A stretch of 56,796 nucleotides of DNA. Origin: JBFKMV01 sp041629655 (GTDB taxonomy: Bacteria; Acidobacteriota; Polarisedimenticolia; Polarisedimenticolales; Polarisedimenticolaceae). The stretch's first letter is position 1. Every line of letters begins with the position of its first letter. Positions 16,946 through 26,003 of the stretch are shown one piece after another. The stretch lies in assembly GCA_041629655.1 (NCBI GenBank), contig JBFKMV010000006.1, forward strand, positions 1 through 56,796. Reading direction: 5' to 3'. The position numbers and the translations under genes were made by a program. The notes under the pieces were generated by a model that had not been told where the DNA came from, did not search any database, and was given only the letters and a program-made list of their open reading frames with translations.

Positions 16946-19900
16946 GTGGGTCCGACAGTACACACAGGCGGGACGCTTGCCCGCGCGTTCCCGATCGCCG
17001 CGCTTCTGATCGCGGTGCCCGCCGCCCTCCCGGCGGTTTCCGGTGAGCTTCATTTCGAGCGCATCGGTTCCGAGAGCGGTCCGCCGCCGGAGGTCATCAC
17101 TTCGATCTACCAGGACCGCGCGGGGTTCGTCTGGGTCGGCTCCCGCGACGGTCTGACGATGTACGACGGCTACTCGTTCGTCGAGTTCGAGCACGACCCC
17201 TCCGACCCGACTTCGATCAGCGACAACACCATCCGCACGATCTACGAGGACCGGCAGGGCAACCTGTGGCTCGGGACCAACACCGGTGGGCTGAACCGTC
17301 TCGACCGCGCCAGCTGGAGATTCGAGCAGTACCGGCACGACTCGTCGGACCCACGTTCGTTGAGTCACGACAGCGTCTACGCGATCCTGGAAGATCGGGT
17401 CGGGGGCCTGTGGGTCGGCACCCAGGTGGGTCTGAACCGTCTCGACCGAGAGACCGGGACCTTCGAGCGGTTCTTGGCGGATCCCGGAGACCCGAATAGC
17501 ATCAGCAGCAACTACGTCTACGCGCTCCTCGAGGATTCCGATGGTCGTCTGTGGGCCAGCACGATCGGTGGGGGGCTGAACGTTCGCGACCCGGTCAGCG
17601 GCGCGTTCACCGCGTACCGGCACGATCCCGACGATCCCGGCACGATCAGCTCGGACAGTCCGTTGGCGCTGGCGGTCGACGGTTCGGGTGCCCTGTGGGT
17701 TTCGTCGATGGCCGGCGTGGACCGACTGGACCGCCGGGAGGGGACTTTCCGGCGTTTCGGCCAGGGACCCGGTGAAGGTGAGCGGCTCGACGATCCGCTC
17801 GTGACGTCGTTGGTCGTCGGTACCTCGGGCAGCCTGTGGGCCGGAACGCACGGTGGGGGACTGGGCCGGATCGATCCCGCGACCGGAGCGGTCCGCACCT
17901 GGCGACACGATCCGGCGGTCCGTCACAGCCTCAGCTCGGACGAGGTGATCGCGTTGCTGCTGGACGACCAGGGTGCGCTGTGGGTCGGAACCTGGGGCGG
18001 CGGATTGAACCGGTTGACCCGCCCGTCGATGCTGCTGTCCGCGTCGGCCGAGGCGGCGCGAATGCCCGCCGACCTCGACGTGGACGACGTGACCGCCCTG
18101 TTCTACGACCGCAGCGACGGGCTGTGGATCGGCACGCGTTCCGGCGACGTGGTGCGTCGCGACACGGTGCGGGGGCAGGATCGGCACTACCTGCGCGGCG
18201 GCGACCGCGGAACGCCCCGGATCATCCTGGGCTTCGCGGAGGACTCCGCCGGCCGGATCTGGATCGCCAACAACGGTGGCTTCGTTCGTCTCGATCCGCG
18301 CAACGGAGATAGGGCCGTGATCGAGCATGACCCCGGCGATCCGGCCAGCCTCGGTCCAGGTTACGTCCGCGGAACGCTGGTCGACAGCGCGGGGAGGTTG
18401 TGGGCCGGTACCGGTGAAGGAGGGCTGCAGCAACTCGATGCCGCCGGACGCGTAACGCGTCGGTTTCGCCATGACGCCGCCGATCCGGGGAGCCTGAGCG
18501 ACGACTACGTGACTTCGATCCTGGAGGACCGTCACGGCACCCTCTGGATCGGGACGCGCTCGGGCGGGTTGAACACCCTCGATCTCCCGACCGGACGCTT
18601 CCGGCGTCATCTTCCCGACCCGAGCAACGAGGCCGCGCTCAGCCACCACTACGTGACGTCGATCCTGGAGGACTCGGCGGGTTGCCTCTGGATCGGCACC
18701 GGTGGCGGCGGACTGAACCGCGTGGACCGCGGGAGCGATGGTCAACCGTTGTTCACGCGGCTGACCGAGGCTGACGGCCTGATCGACGACGACGTGATGG
18801 GCCTGCTGGAGGACGACGACGGGAGCCTGTGGATCGGCACCAAGGACGGATTGACGCGTTTCGATCCGCGTACCGGGTCCTTTGCCAACCTGTTCGTGGG
18901 CGACGGCCTGCCGTCCGGTGAGTTCGAGGCGGGCGCTGCGGCACGCGGTTCGAGCACCCTCTACCTGGGAACCGTGCGAGGCCTGGTTGCGGTCCCCGCG
19001 GGAACCTCGTTCCCGCCGCAGATCTCCTCCCCGACCGTGATGACCGCGATTCGCACGCCGCACGGCGAGCTGCGGGGAGACCGGCCGGTGTGGGAGCTTT
19101 CCGAGCTCGCGGTGCCCTGGGGCGAATGGCTGTCCCTGCAGTTCGCGGTGCTCGACTACAGCTCGACCCGGCGGCACCGCTACGCCTACCGTCTTCGAGC
19201 CGACGAGCAGTGGGTCGCTCTGGGATCCCGCAGCGAGGTCACCTTCACCGGCCTCGACCCCGGCGACTACGAGTTCTCGGTGCGCGGCCTGAACGGCCAG
19301 GGCGTGTGGAGCGTCGCGACGAAGCCGCTGCACATCGCCGTCGTCCCGCCGTTCTGGATGACGACCTGGTTCCGGGCGGGTATGGTGCTGCTGCTGGTGG
19401 GCGTCGCGGTCGCGGGCCATCGCCTTCGCCTCAATACCGTAAAGAGGCGCAATCGCGAACTGGTCGCCCTCCACGAGCAGCGCGAGCGGGCGCGCGAGGA
19501 GCTCGGGCACGCCTATCAGCGCCTGAGACGCTTGACCCGCAGGCTGGAGGCCGCCAAGGAGGATGAGCGCCGCGTCATCGCGCGCGAGCTCCACGATGAG
19601 ATGGGGCCGGCGCTGACCGCCGTGATCATCAATCTGCAGTTGATGACCGAGGAGCGGGATCCCGAGCGGCGATCGCGCAGGATCTCGGAAACCGTCGAGC
19701 TCGTCGACCGGATGGTCGACCGGATTCGCGATTTGTCGCTGGACCTGCGCCCGCCGTTGCTGGACGAGCTGGGTCTGGTCCCGGCGCTCCGGGGTTACCT
19801 CGAGTCCCAGGCGGGCCGCGCCAGGCTCGAGATCGACGTCGGCGGGGCGGAGGCGATCGAGCGGTTGCCACCGGAAATCGAGATCACCGCTTTCCGGGTC

Positions 19901-20179
19901 GTGCAGGAGGCCGTGACGAACGTGGTTCGTCACGCGGCGGCGAAGCGGGTCGAGGTCGTGATCCGGCACGACAACGGCGCGCTCGAACTCCAGGTCCGAG
20001 ACGATGGTCGCGGCTTCGACGTGGGGACGACGATGAATCGTGCCGCGAGCGGTAAGTCGCTGGGGCTGCTCGGCATGCAGGAACGCGTGCAGACGCTCAA
20101 CGGCGATATCCGAATCGACTCAACGCCGGGTCGCGGAACGCATATCCGCGTGAGGCTGCCCGTGGAGGTGCCCGCGTGA
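16946..20179 (+). CDS. Reg_prop/Y_Y_Y two-component sensor histidine kinase (NarL-partner type)
   Basis: 1077 residues from GTG at 16946, chosen because AAGG precedes it and the signal peptide follows at once. An upstream GTG at 16853 would add 31 non-signal residues overlapping fliR. Residues about 30-680 are tandem two-component propeller repeats (G-x-L-W-x-G-T or L-W-I-G-T-x-x-G-G-L-N, with E-D-x-x-G before), giving a large periplasmic beta-propeller. A Y_Y_Y domain lies at about 735-800, then a membrane helix at 806-825. The kinase is HisKA_3 type: H883 in R-E-L-H-D-E-M-G-P-A-L. The HATPase domain has D-D-G-R-G-F-D. It probably senses an extracellular polymer or breakdown product, as in other Reg_prop sensors, and phosphorylates the regulator encoded next. 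Confidence 0.93.
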   Translation: MGPTVHTGGTLARAFPIAALLIAVPAALPAVSGELHFERIGSESGPPPEVITSIYQDRAGFVWVGSRDGLTMYDGYSFVEFEHDPSDPTSISDNTIRTIYEDRQGNLWLGTNTGGLNRLDRASWRFEQYRHDSSDPRSLSHDSVYAILEDRVGGLWVGTQVGLNRLDRETGTFERFLADPGDPNSISSNYVYALLEDSDGRLWASTIGGGLNVRDPVSGAFTAYRHDPDDPGTISSDSPLALAVDGSGALWVSSMAGVDRLDRREGTFRRFGQGPGEGERLDDPLVTSLVVGTSGSLWAGTHGGGLGRIDPATGAVRTWRHDPAVRHSLSSDEVIALLLDDQGALWVGTWGGGLNRLTRPSMLLSASAEAARMPADLDVDDVTALFYDRSDGLWIGTRSGDVVRRDTVRGQDRHYLRGGDRGTPRIILGFAEDSAGRIWIANNGGFVRLDPRNGDRAVIEHDPGDPASLGPGYVRGTLVDSAGRLWAGTGEGGLQQLDAAGRVTRRFRHDAADPGSLSDDYVTSILEDRHGTLWIGTRSGGLNTLDLPTGRFRRHLPDPSNEAALSHHYVTSILEDSAGCLWIGTGGGGLNRVDRGSDGQPLFTRLTEADGLIDDDVMGLLEDDDGSLWIGTKDGLTRFDPRTGSFANLFVGDGLPSGEFEAGAAARGSSTLYLGTVRGLVAVPAGTSFPPQISSPTVMTAIRTPHGELRGDRPVWELSELAVPWGEWLSLQFAVLDYSSTRRHRYAYRLRADEQWVALGSRSEVTFTGLDPGDYEFSVRGLNGQGVWSVATKPLHIAVVPPFWMTTWFRAGMVLLLVGVAVAGHRLRLNTVKRRNRELVALHEQRERAREELGHAYQRLRRLTRRLEAAKEDERRVIARELHDEMGPALTAVIINLQLMTEERDPERRSRRISETVELVDRMVDRIRDLSLDLRPPLLDELGLVPALRGYLESQAGRARLEIDVGGAEAIERLPPEIEITAFRVVQEAVTNVVRHAAAKRVEVVIRHDNGALELQVRDDGRGFDVGTTMNRAASGKSLGLLGMQERVQTLNGDIRIDSTPGRGTHIRVRLPVEVPA

Positions 20180-20826
20180 CCGCGATCCGCGTGGTTCTGG
20201 CGGACGACCACACCCTGGTCCGGGCGGGCATCCGATCGCTGCTCGAATCGATCGCGGGTGTCGAGGTCGTGGCCGAAAGCGGCGACGGCCGCGAGACGCT
20301 GGCGCTGATCGCCCGCCACCGCCCCGAGATCGGACTGATCGATATCGGCATGCCGGGGCTCAACGGCCTCGAGGTCGCCCGCCGTGCCGCGGTCGAGTCG
20401 CCGCGCACGCGCATCGTGATCCTGTCGATGCACGCCGACAGGCAGTACGTCGGCCAGGCGTTGCGGGCGGGTGTGGCGGGCTATCTGCTCAAAGGCGCGG
20501 CCGTCTCCGAGCTCCCGCTCGCGTTCCAGGCGGTCATGCGCGGCGAAACCTACTTGACGCCCAAGGTGTCGCGTTCGGTGGTCGAAGGTTTTCTCGGGGA
20601 AGGCGGCCCGGAGTCCCCCGGAGAGAACCTCACCCGACGTCAGCGAGAAATCCTGCAGTTGATTGCCGAGGGTCACTCGACCCGGGCGATTGCCGGCATT
20701 CTCGAGGTGAGCATCAAGACGGTCGAGACCCATCGGGCACGGCTGATGCAGCGCCTCGACATCCACGATGTCCCCGGTCTGGTCCGCTACGCGATCCGGG
20801 CCGGTCTCGTCTCACCCGAGGACTAG
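20176..20826 (+). CDS. NarL/FixJ-type response regulator
   Basis: 216 residues from GTG, four-base overlap (GTGA) with the kinase gene. The receiver domain has D10-D11, phospho-acceptor D56 (L-I-D-I-G-M-P-G), S84 and K106. The LuxR-type helix-turn-helix occupies about 148-205 (L-T-R-R-Q-R-E-I-L-Q-L-I-A-E-G, V-S-I-K-T-V-E-T-H). All residues needed for phosphotransfer are present. HisKA_3 kinases pair with this regulator class, so it is the cognate DNA-binding output. Targets are unknown. Confidence 0.94.
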   Translation: MTAIRVVLADDHTLVRAGIRSLLESIAGVEVVAESGDGRETLALIARHRPEIGLIDIGMPGLNGLEVARRAAVESPRTRIVILSMHADRQYVGQALRAGVAGYLLKGAAVSELPLAFQAVMRGETYLTPKVSRSVVEGFLGEGGPESPGENLTRRQREILQLIAEGHSTRAIAGILEVSIKTVETHRARLMQRLDIHDVPGLVRYAIRAGLVSPED

Positions 20827-20850
20827 ACCCCGTCCACCGGCTTTCTGACG

Positions 20851-20894
20851 TCGCTCGGGTCTCGCCGAGCGAGGTCCGGCCGGGTCTGGCCGGA
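20851..20894 (+). terminator. Two adjacent perfect hairpins after the response regulator gene
   Basis: TCGCTCGG pairs with CCGAGCGA (20851-20872, six-base loop). TCCGGCC pairs with GGCCGGA (20875-20894, six-base loop). They start 24 bases after the stop codon. There is no T-run directly behind them, so they may be a terminator, a processing site or mRNA stabiliser. Confidence 0.4.
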
Positions 20895-21009
20895 TGTGGG
20901 GTGTTCTTCGCGCCGAAGTCAGGGACTCCCCGACTGACGGAATCCGCGCCTCGTAGCACAGTGAAACCGTTGCATCGTCGGAGCGGGGCCAGGCGCAGGA
21001 GACGGGTCG

Positions 21010-21450
21010 GTGAGCCAGATCGAGGTTCTGCTGATCGACCGGAGCAAGGCGTTCATGGACGTGGTTTCGGAGTGGTTGATGGTCGACCCGGCGATCCGCG
21101 TCATCGCGACGGCGCGGTTCGGACGGGAGGCCGGCGAAATGGTCGAGCAGCATAAACCCGACGTGGTGCTGGTCGACGCCACGCTTCCCGATCTCAACGG
21201 GTTCCAGGTTGCTCGCCGCCTCAAACGGATGCCGGAACCGCCGTTGGTCGTGCTGGTGGCCTTCCACGACAGCTCGGCCGCGCGTCACGAGGCACGGGCG
21301 GCGGGCGCCGACGCGATGATCGCCAGGTCCGAGGTCACCGAAGGCCTCCAGCGCCTGATCAAGCGGCTCGTCGCCGAGCGATCGTCGCGCTCCCGAGCGG
21401 ACCGGCCGCAGGCTCGACGCACCGGGCGGCCGCGATCCATCGAGCCGTGA
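21010..21450 (+). CDS. Receiver-domain protein with altered active site
   Basis: 146 residues from GTG with AGGAG nine bases upstream. It is a single receiver domain with a basic, Arg/Ser-rich 25-residue tail and no output domain. The phospho-acceptor D56 (L-V-D-A-T-L-P-D-L-N-G) is kept, but the switch Ser/Thr is A84 (V-L-V-A-F), the conserved Lys is R106 (A-M-I-A-R) and the acidic pair is D10-R11. Phosphorylation may therefore be slow or absent. It lies downstream of the kinase/regulator pair but behind two hairpins, so it is probably a separate unit. Confidence 0.82.
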   Translation: MSQIEVLLIDRSKAFMDVVSEWLMVDPAIRVIATARFGREAGEMVEQHKPDVVLVDATLPDLNGFQVARRLKRMPEPPLVVLVAFHDSSAARHEARAAGADAMIARSEVTEGLQRLIKRLVAERSSRSRADRPQARRTGRPRSIEP

Positions 21451-21532
21451 CGTGGCGAGCTACGAAAGGTTTGGAAGCAAAGGGCGGCCCGTGGTGGGTG
21501 CGCCGGTTCCCAGTTTCGAAGGGAGGGACCTC

Positions 21533-22618
21533 ATGAGAGGCAGGAATTCGTGGATCTTGGCGCTGGTCGTCGTCATGGCGGCCGCGCCCGCGTTCGCACG
21601 CGTGGACTTCATCCCGATCGAGGGCGGGGAGTTGCTCCTTCCGGTGGACATGACCACCGACGGCTCGAAGGTGCTCGTGGTCGGGTTGTTCGGCTCGCCG
21701 GTGTTCACCTACACCGACGACGAGGGCCTGGTGCTGATCGGCAACGGTGGATGCTCGGGCGGGCAGGCCCGGATGTCGTCGGACGGCAGCACGATCGTCA
21801 GCAACGAGCCGGACGAGGACGGTCTCTGCCAGGCCGCCCGATGGGACGGCGGAATGGACTGGACCCCGATGGGATCCCTGCCGGGCGCCCTGCCCTGCGG
21901 GCCTCCCAGCAGCGGCATCAGCAGTGCGTACGACACCAACAACGACACCGCGGTGGGCCTGTTCTGGCAGCCCCAGCTGTGCAAGGCGATCGGCGGAACC
22001 TGGGACGTCGTGGCCGGGATGGCGACCGATCCGCTCGCGTCGACCGTACCCGACCGGCCGACCCGCGGCAACGGCATCACCGACGACGGATCGGTGGTTG
22101 TCGGCTGGCAGGACAACACGTTCGGCTCCCGCCAGGCGGTCAAGTGGGTCAATGGCGTCCAGGAGTACATCCTCGACAACAACGGTGAACGGGTCGGTGA
22201 GGCCATCGCGGTCAACGGCGCCGGCACGGCGATCATCGGGACCGCCTTCAACGATCCCTCCGGAGTGTTCGGCAAGGGCTGGCTGTGGCGCGAGGGCAAG
22301 GGCATGATCGGGCTCGGCGTCGGCTCCACGGGGAACACCCAGAGCGTACCGATCGCCGTCAGCGCCGACGGCAACACCGTCGTCGGAACCACCCGTGACT
22401 TCTTCACCTTCACGCAGCGCGGCTGGATCTGGACGCAGAAGGGCGGATTCCAGTGGCTCGACGACTTCCTCAAGGGCCAGAACGCGGCCGGCTGGAACAT
22501 CCAGGCAGGAAGCGCGCTCTCGGCGGACGGCACGCGGATCGGTGGCTGGGGCTTCGATCCCGCTGGCGCCATTCGTGGGTTCATCATCAACCTGAAGGCG
22601 ACCGGTCCGAAGCGTTAA
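21533..22618 (+). CDS. Exported HAF-like repeat protein
   Basis: 361 residues. ATG at 21533 is set by GGGAGGG six bases upstream and by the signal peptide that starts there (cleavage near A-F-A-R, about residue 24). The mature protein consists of repeated beta-type units with D-G-S-x-V-V-G or A-D-G-N-T-V-V-G cores and W-I-W-T-Q-K-G-G-F-Q-W-L-D-D-F at the end. This is the pattern of the HAF/extracellular-repeat family, which likely folds as a propeller. The function of the family is not known. A terminator hairpin follows at once. Confidence 0.72.
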   Translation: MRGRNSWILALVVVMAAAPAFARVDFIPIEGGELLLPVDMTTDGSKVLVVGLFGSPVFTYTDDEGLVLIGNGGCSGGQARMSSDGSTIVSNEPDEDGLCQAARWDGGMDWTPMGSLPGALPCGPPSSGISSAYDTNNDTAVGLFWQPQLCKAIGGTWDVVAGMATDPLASTVPDRPTRGNGITDDGSVVVGWQDNTFGSRQAVKWVNGVQEYILDNNGERVGEAIAVNGAGTAIIGTAFNDPSGVFGKGWLWREGKGMIGLGVGSTGNTQSVPIAVSADGNTVVGTTRDFFTFTQRGWIWTQKGGFQWLDDFLKGQNAAGWNIQAGSALSADGTRIGGWGFDPAGAIRGFIINLKATGPKR

Positions 22619-22619
22619 A

Positions 22620-22644
22620 CGGGACGATCGCGTGTCCCGGTTTT
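22620..22644 (+). terminator. Terminator of the HAF-like gene
   Basis: CGGGAC pairs with GTCCCG around an eight-base loop and is followed by GTTTT. It starts at the stop codon of the exported repeat protein. Confidence 0.5.
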
Positions 22645-22656
22645 GACGGCACGGAG

Positions 22657-22690
22657 GAGGAGGGAAGCTCGCGGGCTTCCCTCCTCGTTC
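22657..22690 (+). terminator. Second hairpin, 12-bp perfect stem
   Basis: GAGGAGGGAAGC (22657-22668) pairs perfectly with GCTTCCCTCCTC (22675-22686) around TCGCGG, followed by GTTC. It lies in the 92-base gap between the two exported-repeat genes. It could terminate, or fold in the leader of the next mRNA close to its ribosome binding site. Confidence 0.5.
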
Positions 22691-22710
22691 TTGCGCGCGG
22701 GAGAACTGTT

Positions 22711-25700
22711 ATGCCGCTCGTCCCGGCTCTCGCGGCCGTGGCATGCGTCGCGCTGTGCGCGACCGCGTCGGTCGCCGGCAGCCCCTATCTGGTGCGGGAC
22801 ATCCGCCCCGATACGACGCCGGGCGACTCCTGGCCCGCGGGGTTCTCGCGTCTTGGACCGCTCGTGGTGTTCTCCGCGTGCGACCCGTTTTACGGCTGCG
22901 AGCTGTGGAGCACGGATGGGACCGCGGCCGGAACCGGGCTGCTTTGCGACATCAACCCCGGAACCCCCGGATCGAATCCGCAATCGCTCGTCGTTTCCGA
23001 GAGCGTCGTCTACTTCAGCGCGGACGACGGGACGAACGGTCGCGAGCTGTGGAAGACGGACGGAACACCCGCGGGGACCGTGCTCGTACGGGATATCCGT
23101 AGCGGCAGCGCCGACGCTTCGCCGCAAAACCTGATCGTCTCCGGCGACTCGGTATTCTTCAGCGCCGACGACGGGGCGACCGGCCGCGAGCTGTGGAAGA
23201 GTGACGGCACAGCAGCGGGGACCCTGCTCGTCAAGGACATCCGGGCCGGCACGTCGTCCTCGCAGCCCGGGGACATGGCGCTCTACCTGGGGGATCTCTT
23301 CTTCTCGGCCCACGACGGGGCAAGCGGCCGCGAGTTGTGGCGGAGCGACGGCACTCCCGGCGGTACCGTTCTGGTGCGGGATATCCAGGCGGGTTCCAGC
23401 GGGTCGAGCCCCAGGGGGCTGACGGTGTCGGGGGGCGCGCTGTTCTTCGCCGCGGATGACGGCAACGCCGGCCGCGAGCTGTGGAAGAGCGACGGCAGCT
23501 CGGCCGGGACCGCGCTGGTCAAGAACGTCAACAGCGGCCCCGGCGGCTCGCAGCCGGTGGAGCTGGTCGATTTCGACGGGACGCTGTTCTTCGGTGCCGA
23601 TGACGGCAAGGACGGCGACGAGCTGTGGAAAAGCGACGGGACCTCGGGCGGCACCGTCCAGGTCAAGGACATCAACCCCGGAGCCGCGAGCTCGTTTCCC
23701 ACCGAGCCGGTCGTGGTGGGCGCGACGTTGTATTTCCGCGCCGACGATGGGGCCCTCGGCTCCGAGCTGTGGAGGAGCGACGGAACGGCCGGGGGAACCG
23801 TGCTGGTGCGCGACATCTCTCCGGGTTTCGACGACGCGGTCCCGACCTTTCTCACTCCGGTCGGCACGATGCTCTACTTCCGGGCCGACGACGGACTATC
23901 CGGGGTCGAGCTGTGGAAGAGCGACGGGACGGCCGGAGGGACCGTGCGCGTCCACGACATCCGCTCCGGCGCGGCGAGCTCGTCCCCGGCCGTGCTGTTC
24001 GACGGGGGCGCCGGCGAGCTGTGGTTCGTGGCCGATGACGGCGCGACCGGCCGGGAGCTCTGGACGAGCGACGGGACCACGCCGGGGACGAGCCTGCTGC
24101 TCGAGATTCACGGCGGTCTCAGCGACCCGCGGATCGAGGGTCTCGTGGATTCCGGTGGCAAGCTTCTCTTTTCCGCGGACGACGGATCCACCGGCGCCGA
24201 ACCCTGGACCAGCGACGGCACCCCGGCCGGAACGGCGCTGGTGCTGGACGTTGCGCCCGGAGCCGACGGGTCGGCCCCGGCGCTGATGACCCCGCTCCCC
24301 GGGCTCTCCCTGCTTCGCGCCCGTGACGGCGCCACCGGAAGCGAACTGTGGAGAACCGATGCGACCTCCGGCGGAACGGTGCTCGTCGAGGACATCTGGC
24401 CCGGTGCGCCGGGCTCGAACCCGGAGTTCCTGCTCGGTGACGGCAGCCGCGCCTGGTTCCAGGCGGAGGACGGCGCCCTCGGTTTCGAGCTGTGGAGCTC
24501 CGACGGCACCGCCGCCGAAACGTCCGTCGTCAAGGACATCAACCCGGGCGCGTGGGGATCTGCGCCGTTCTCCTTCGTGAGATTCGGTAGTCAGGTCTAT
24601 TTCAGCGCCGACGACGGCACGAACGGGGTCGAGCTGTGGCAAACGGACGGGACCGATGCGGGCACGACACTCGTCAAGGACGTCAATCCCGGGTCGACGT
24701 CCTCGGGAACCAACCTGTTGACGGTGTCCGGGGGAAGGATCTTCCTCAGCGCTTTCACCGATGCGGAGGGTCGTGAGCTCTGGACGAGCGACGGCACCGC
24801 CGCCGGCACGGTCCTCGTCGAGGACGTCCGACCGGGAACAGGCTCCTCCACGCCGTCGCTCCTGACCGACGTCGGCGGGATGTTGCTCTTCACCGCTGCG
24901 GACGGGGTCGCCGGGGTCGAGCTCTGGAAGAGCGACGGCACCGCCGCCGGGACGACGATCGTCGAGGACATCCGTCCCGGGAGCGGCTCGTCGAGCCCCG
25001 GCGAATTCGCGGTGATCGGCGGAACGCTCTACTTCGCCGCGGACGACGGCGTTAACGGCCGCGAGCTGTGGAGGAGCGACGGAACTCCTGCCGGCACCGC
25101 GATGGTGCTGGACATCCGCCAGGGCGCCGCATCCTCGAATCCGCAGTCCCTGGTCCATGCCGGCGGCAAGCTGTACTTTTCGGCGGACGACGGGCTCAAC
25201 GGACGCGAATTGTGGTCGAGCGACGGCACCCCGGCCGGCACGCTGGTTGAGCACATCGCGCCCGGAGGGGCTTCCGCCGACCCCTCGCACCTGACGGCGT
25301 CTGGCGGGCGCCTGTTCTTCGCGGCCAACGGCAACGCGGGCATCGGTGAGCCCTACGAATACGAGCTGTGGGCGCTGGTCCTGCCCGTCGACTCGGACTC
25401 GGACGGTTTCCTCGACGCAGAGGATTGCGCACCCGGCGACCCCGGAGTCTGGGCCGTTCCGGGGCAGGTCGGGGAGTTGCTGCTGTCAAAGTCGGGCGCC
25501 GTGACGGTGCTCGACTGGGCGTCGCCGAGCGAGCCGGGTGGGCTGACACCGCTCTACGACGTCGTCCGCAGCGCAACGCCTGCGAGCTTCGACGATCCCG
25601 ACGCCGGCTGCGTCGAGGCGGACGACGGGTCGGATACCGTCGCCGAGGACGCGGACACACCGGTTGCGGGCTACTACTACCTGATCGTTGCGGAGAACGT

Positions 25701-25767
25701 CTGCGGCCGGGGCACCGCGGGACGGAGTAGCGATGGACCGGAGCGATCGGTGACCGGTTGTCCGTGA
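22711..25767 (+). CDS. Exported ELWxxDGT-repeat protein
   Basis: 1018 residues from ATG at 22711 (GGGAGA upstream). A signal peptide (about 1-25) is followed by roughly 17 copies of a 48-50-residue unit with the core E-L-W-x-S-D-G-T-x-x-G-T-x-L-V and then D-I-x-P-G. Each unit also has a F-S-A-D-D-G or F-x-A-D-D-G stretch. This matches the described ELWxxDGT repeat family, usually surface or secreted proteins with a propeller or solenoid fold. The last 120 residues differ: an acidic D-S-D-S-D-G-F-L-D calcium-type segment and an FN3-like domain with Cys pairs. Role unknown; surface adhesion or matrix is a guess. Confidence 0.88.
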   Translation: MPLVPALAAVACVALCATASVAGSPYLVRDIRPDTTPGDSWPAGFSRLGPLVVFSACDPFYGCELWSTDGTAAGTGLLCDINPGTPGSNPQSLVVSESVVYFSADDGTNGRELWKTDGTPAGTVLVRDIRSGSADASPQNLIVSGDSVFFSADDGATGRELWKSDGTAAGTLLVKDIRAGTSSSQPGDMALYLGDLFFSAHDGASGRELWRSDGTPGGTVLVRDIQAGSSGSSPRGLTVSGGALFFAADDGNAGRELWKSDGSSAGTALVKNVNSGPGGSQPVELVDFDGTLFFGADDGKDGDELWKSDGTSGGTVQVKDINPGAASSFPTEPVVVGATLYFRADDGALGSELWRSDGTAGGTVLVRDISPGFDDAVPTFLTPVGTMLYFRADDGLSGVELWKSDGTAGGTVRVHDIRSGAASSSPAVLFDGGAGELWFVADDGATGRELWTSDGTTPGTSLLLEIHGGLSDPRIEGLVDSGGKLLFSADDGSTGAEPWTSDGTPAGTALVLDVAPGADGSAPALMTPLPGLSLLRARDGATGSELWRTDATSGGTVLVEDIWPGAPGSNPEFLLGDGSRAWFQAEDGALGFELWSSDGTAAETSVVKDINPGAWGSAPFSFVRFGSQVYFSADDGTNGVELWQTDGTDAGTTLVKDVNPGSTSSGTNLLTVSGGRIFLSAFTDAEGRELWTSDGTAAGTVLVEDVRPGTGSSTPSLLTDVGGMLLFTAADGVAGVELWKSDGTAAGTTIVEDIRPGSGSSSPGEFAVIGGTLYFAADDGVNGRELWRSDGTPAGTAMVLDIRQGAASSNPQSLVHAGGKLYFSADDGLNGRELWSSDGTPAGTLVEHIAPGGASADPSHLTASGGRLFFAANGNAGIGEPYEYELWALVLPVDSDSDGFLDAEDCAPGDPGVWAVPGQVGELLLSKSGAVTVLDWASPSEPGGLTPLYDVVRSATPASFDDPDAGCVEADDGSDTVAEDADTPVAGYYYLIVAENVCGRGTAGRSSDGPERSVTGCP

Positions 25768-25823
25768 TCCCGCGCCGTCGTGCACTGGCTATCGGGGTTG
25801 CTCGACGACCGAAAGGCCCGTCC

Positions 25824-25938
25824 AGCATTCGGGGCCGCGAGCCCTTCCCACGAAGCGGATTCGCTGTAATCTGCCTTCGGATTCCCCGTTGAGCTGCGGC
25901 TCTAGGTTGACGTATATAGCCTTACCGGACGCAGTTCG
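25824..25938 (+). repeat. Leader repeat, copy A (before the TPR kinase gene)
   Basis: This 115-base stretch aligns without gaps to 28792-28906 with only about 20 differences. Each copy lies within 65 bases of a Ser/Thr kinase start. It contains GGATTCGCTGTAATCT and CCTTCGGATTCCCCGTTGA in both copies. Confidence 0.8.
25889..25918 (+). promoter_or_regulatory. Promoter inside leader repeat A
   Basis: TTGAGC at 25889-25894, 18-base spacer, TATATA at 25913-25918. The equivalent elements in copy B are TTGAAC and TATATG at the same spacing, so both hexamers are conserved while flanking bases vary. The 18-base spacer is the same as at 7713 and 8343. Confidence 0.5.
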
Positions 25939-26003
25939 GGGCTTATCCGGCTTAGCCGCCAACACTCGGGGGTAAGATCGGTGGGTTACCCGGGGATCGC
26001 CAC

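Noticed and set aside
16610..19969. 1119-codon open frame on the minus strand opposite the Reg_prop kinase
   Set aside because: An effect of high third-position GC on the opposite strand; composition is Arg/His/Gln-rich and the plus-strand frame has clear domains.
22900..25340. Tandem DNA repeat or CRISPR-like periodicity
   Set aside because: The period of about 150 bases comes from the ELWxxDGT protein repeats; units are too divergent at DNA level and have no spacers.
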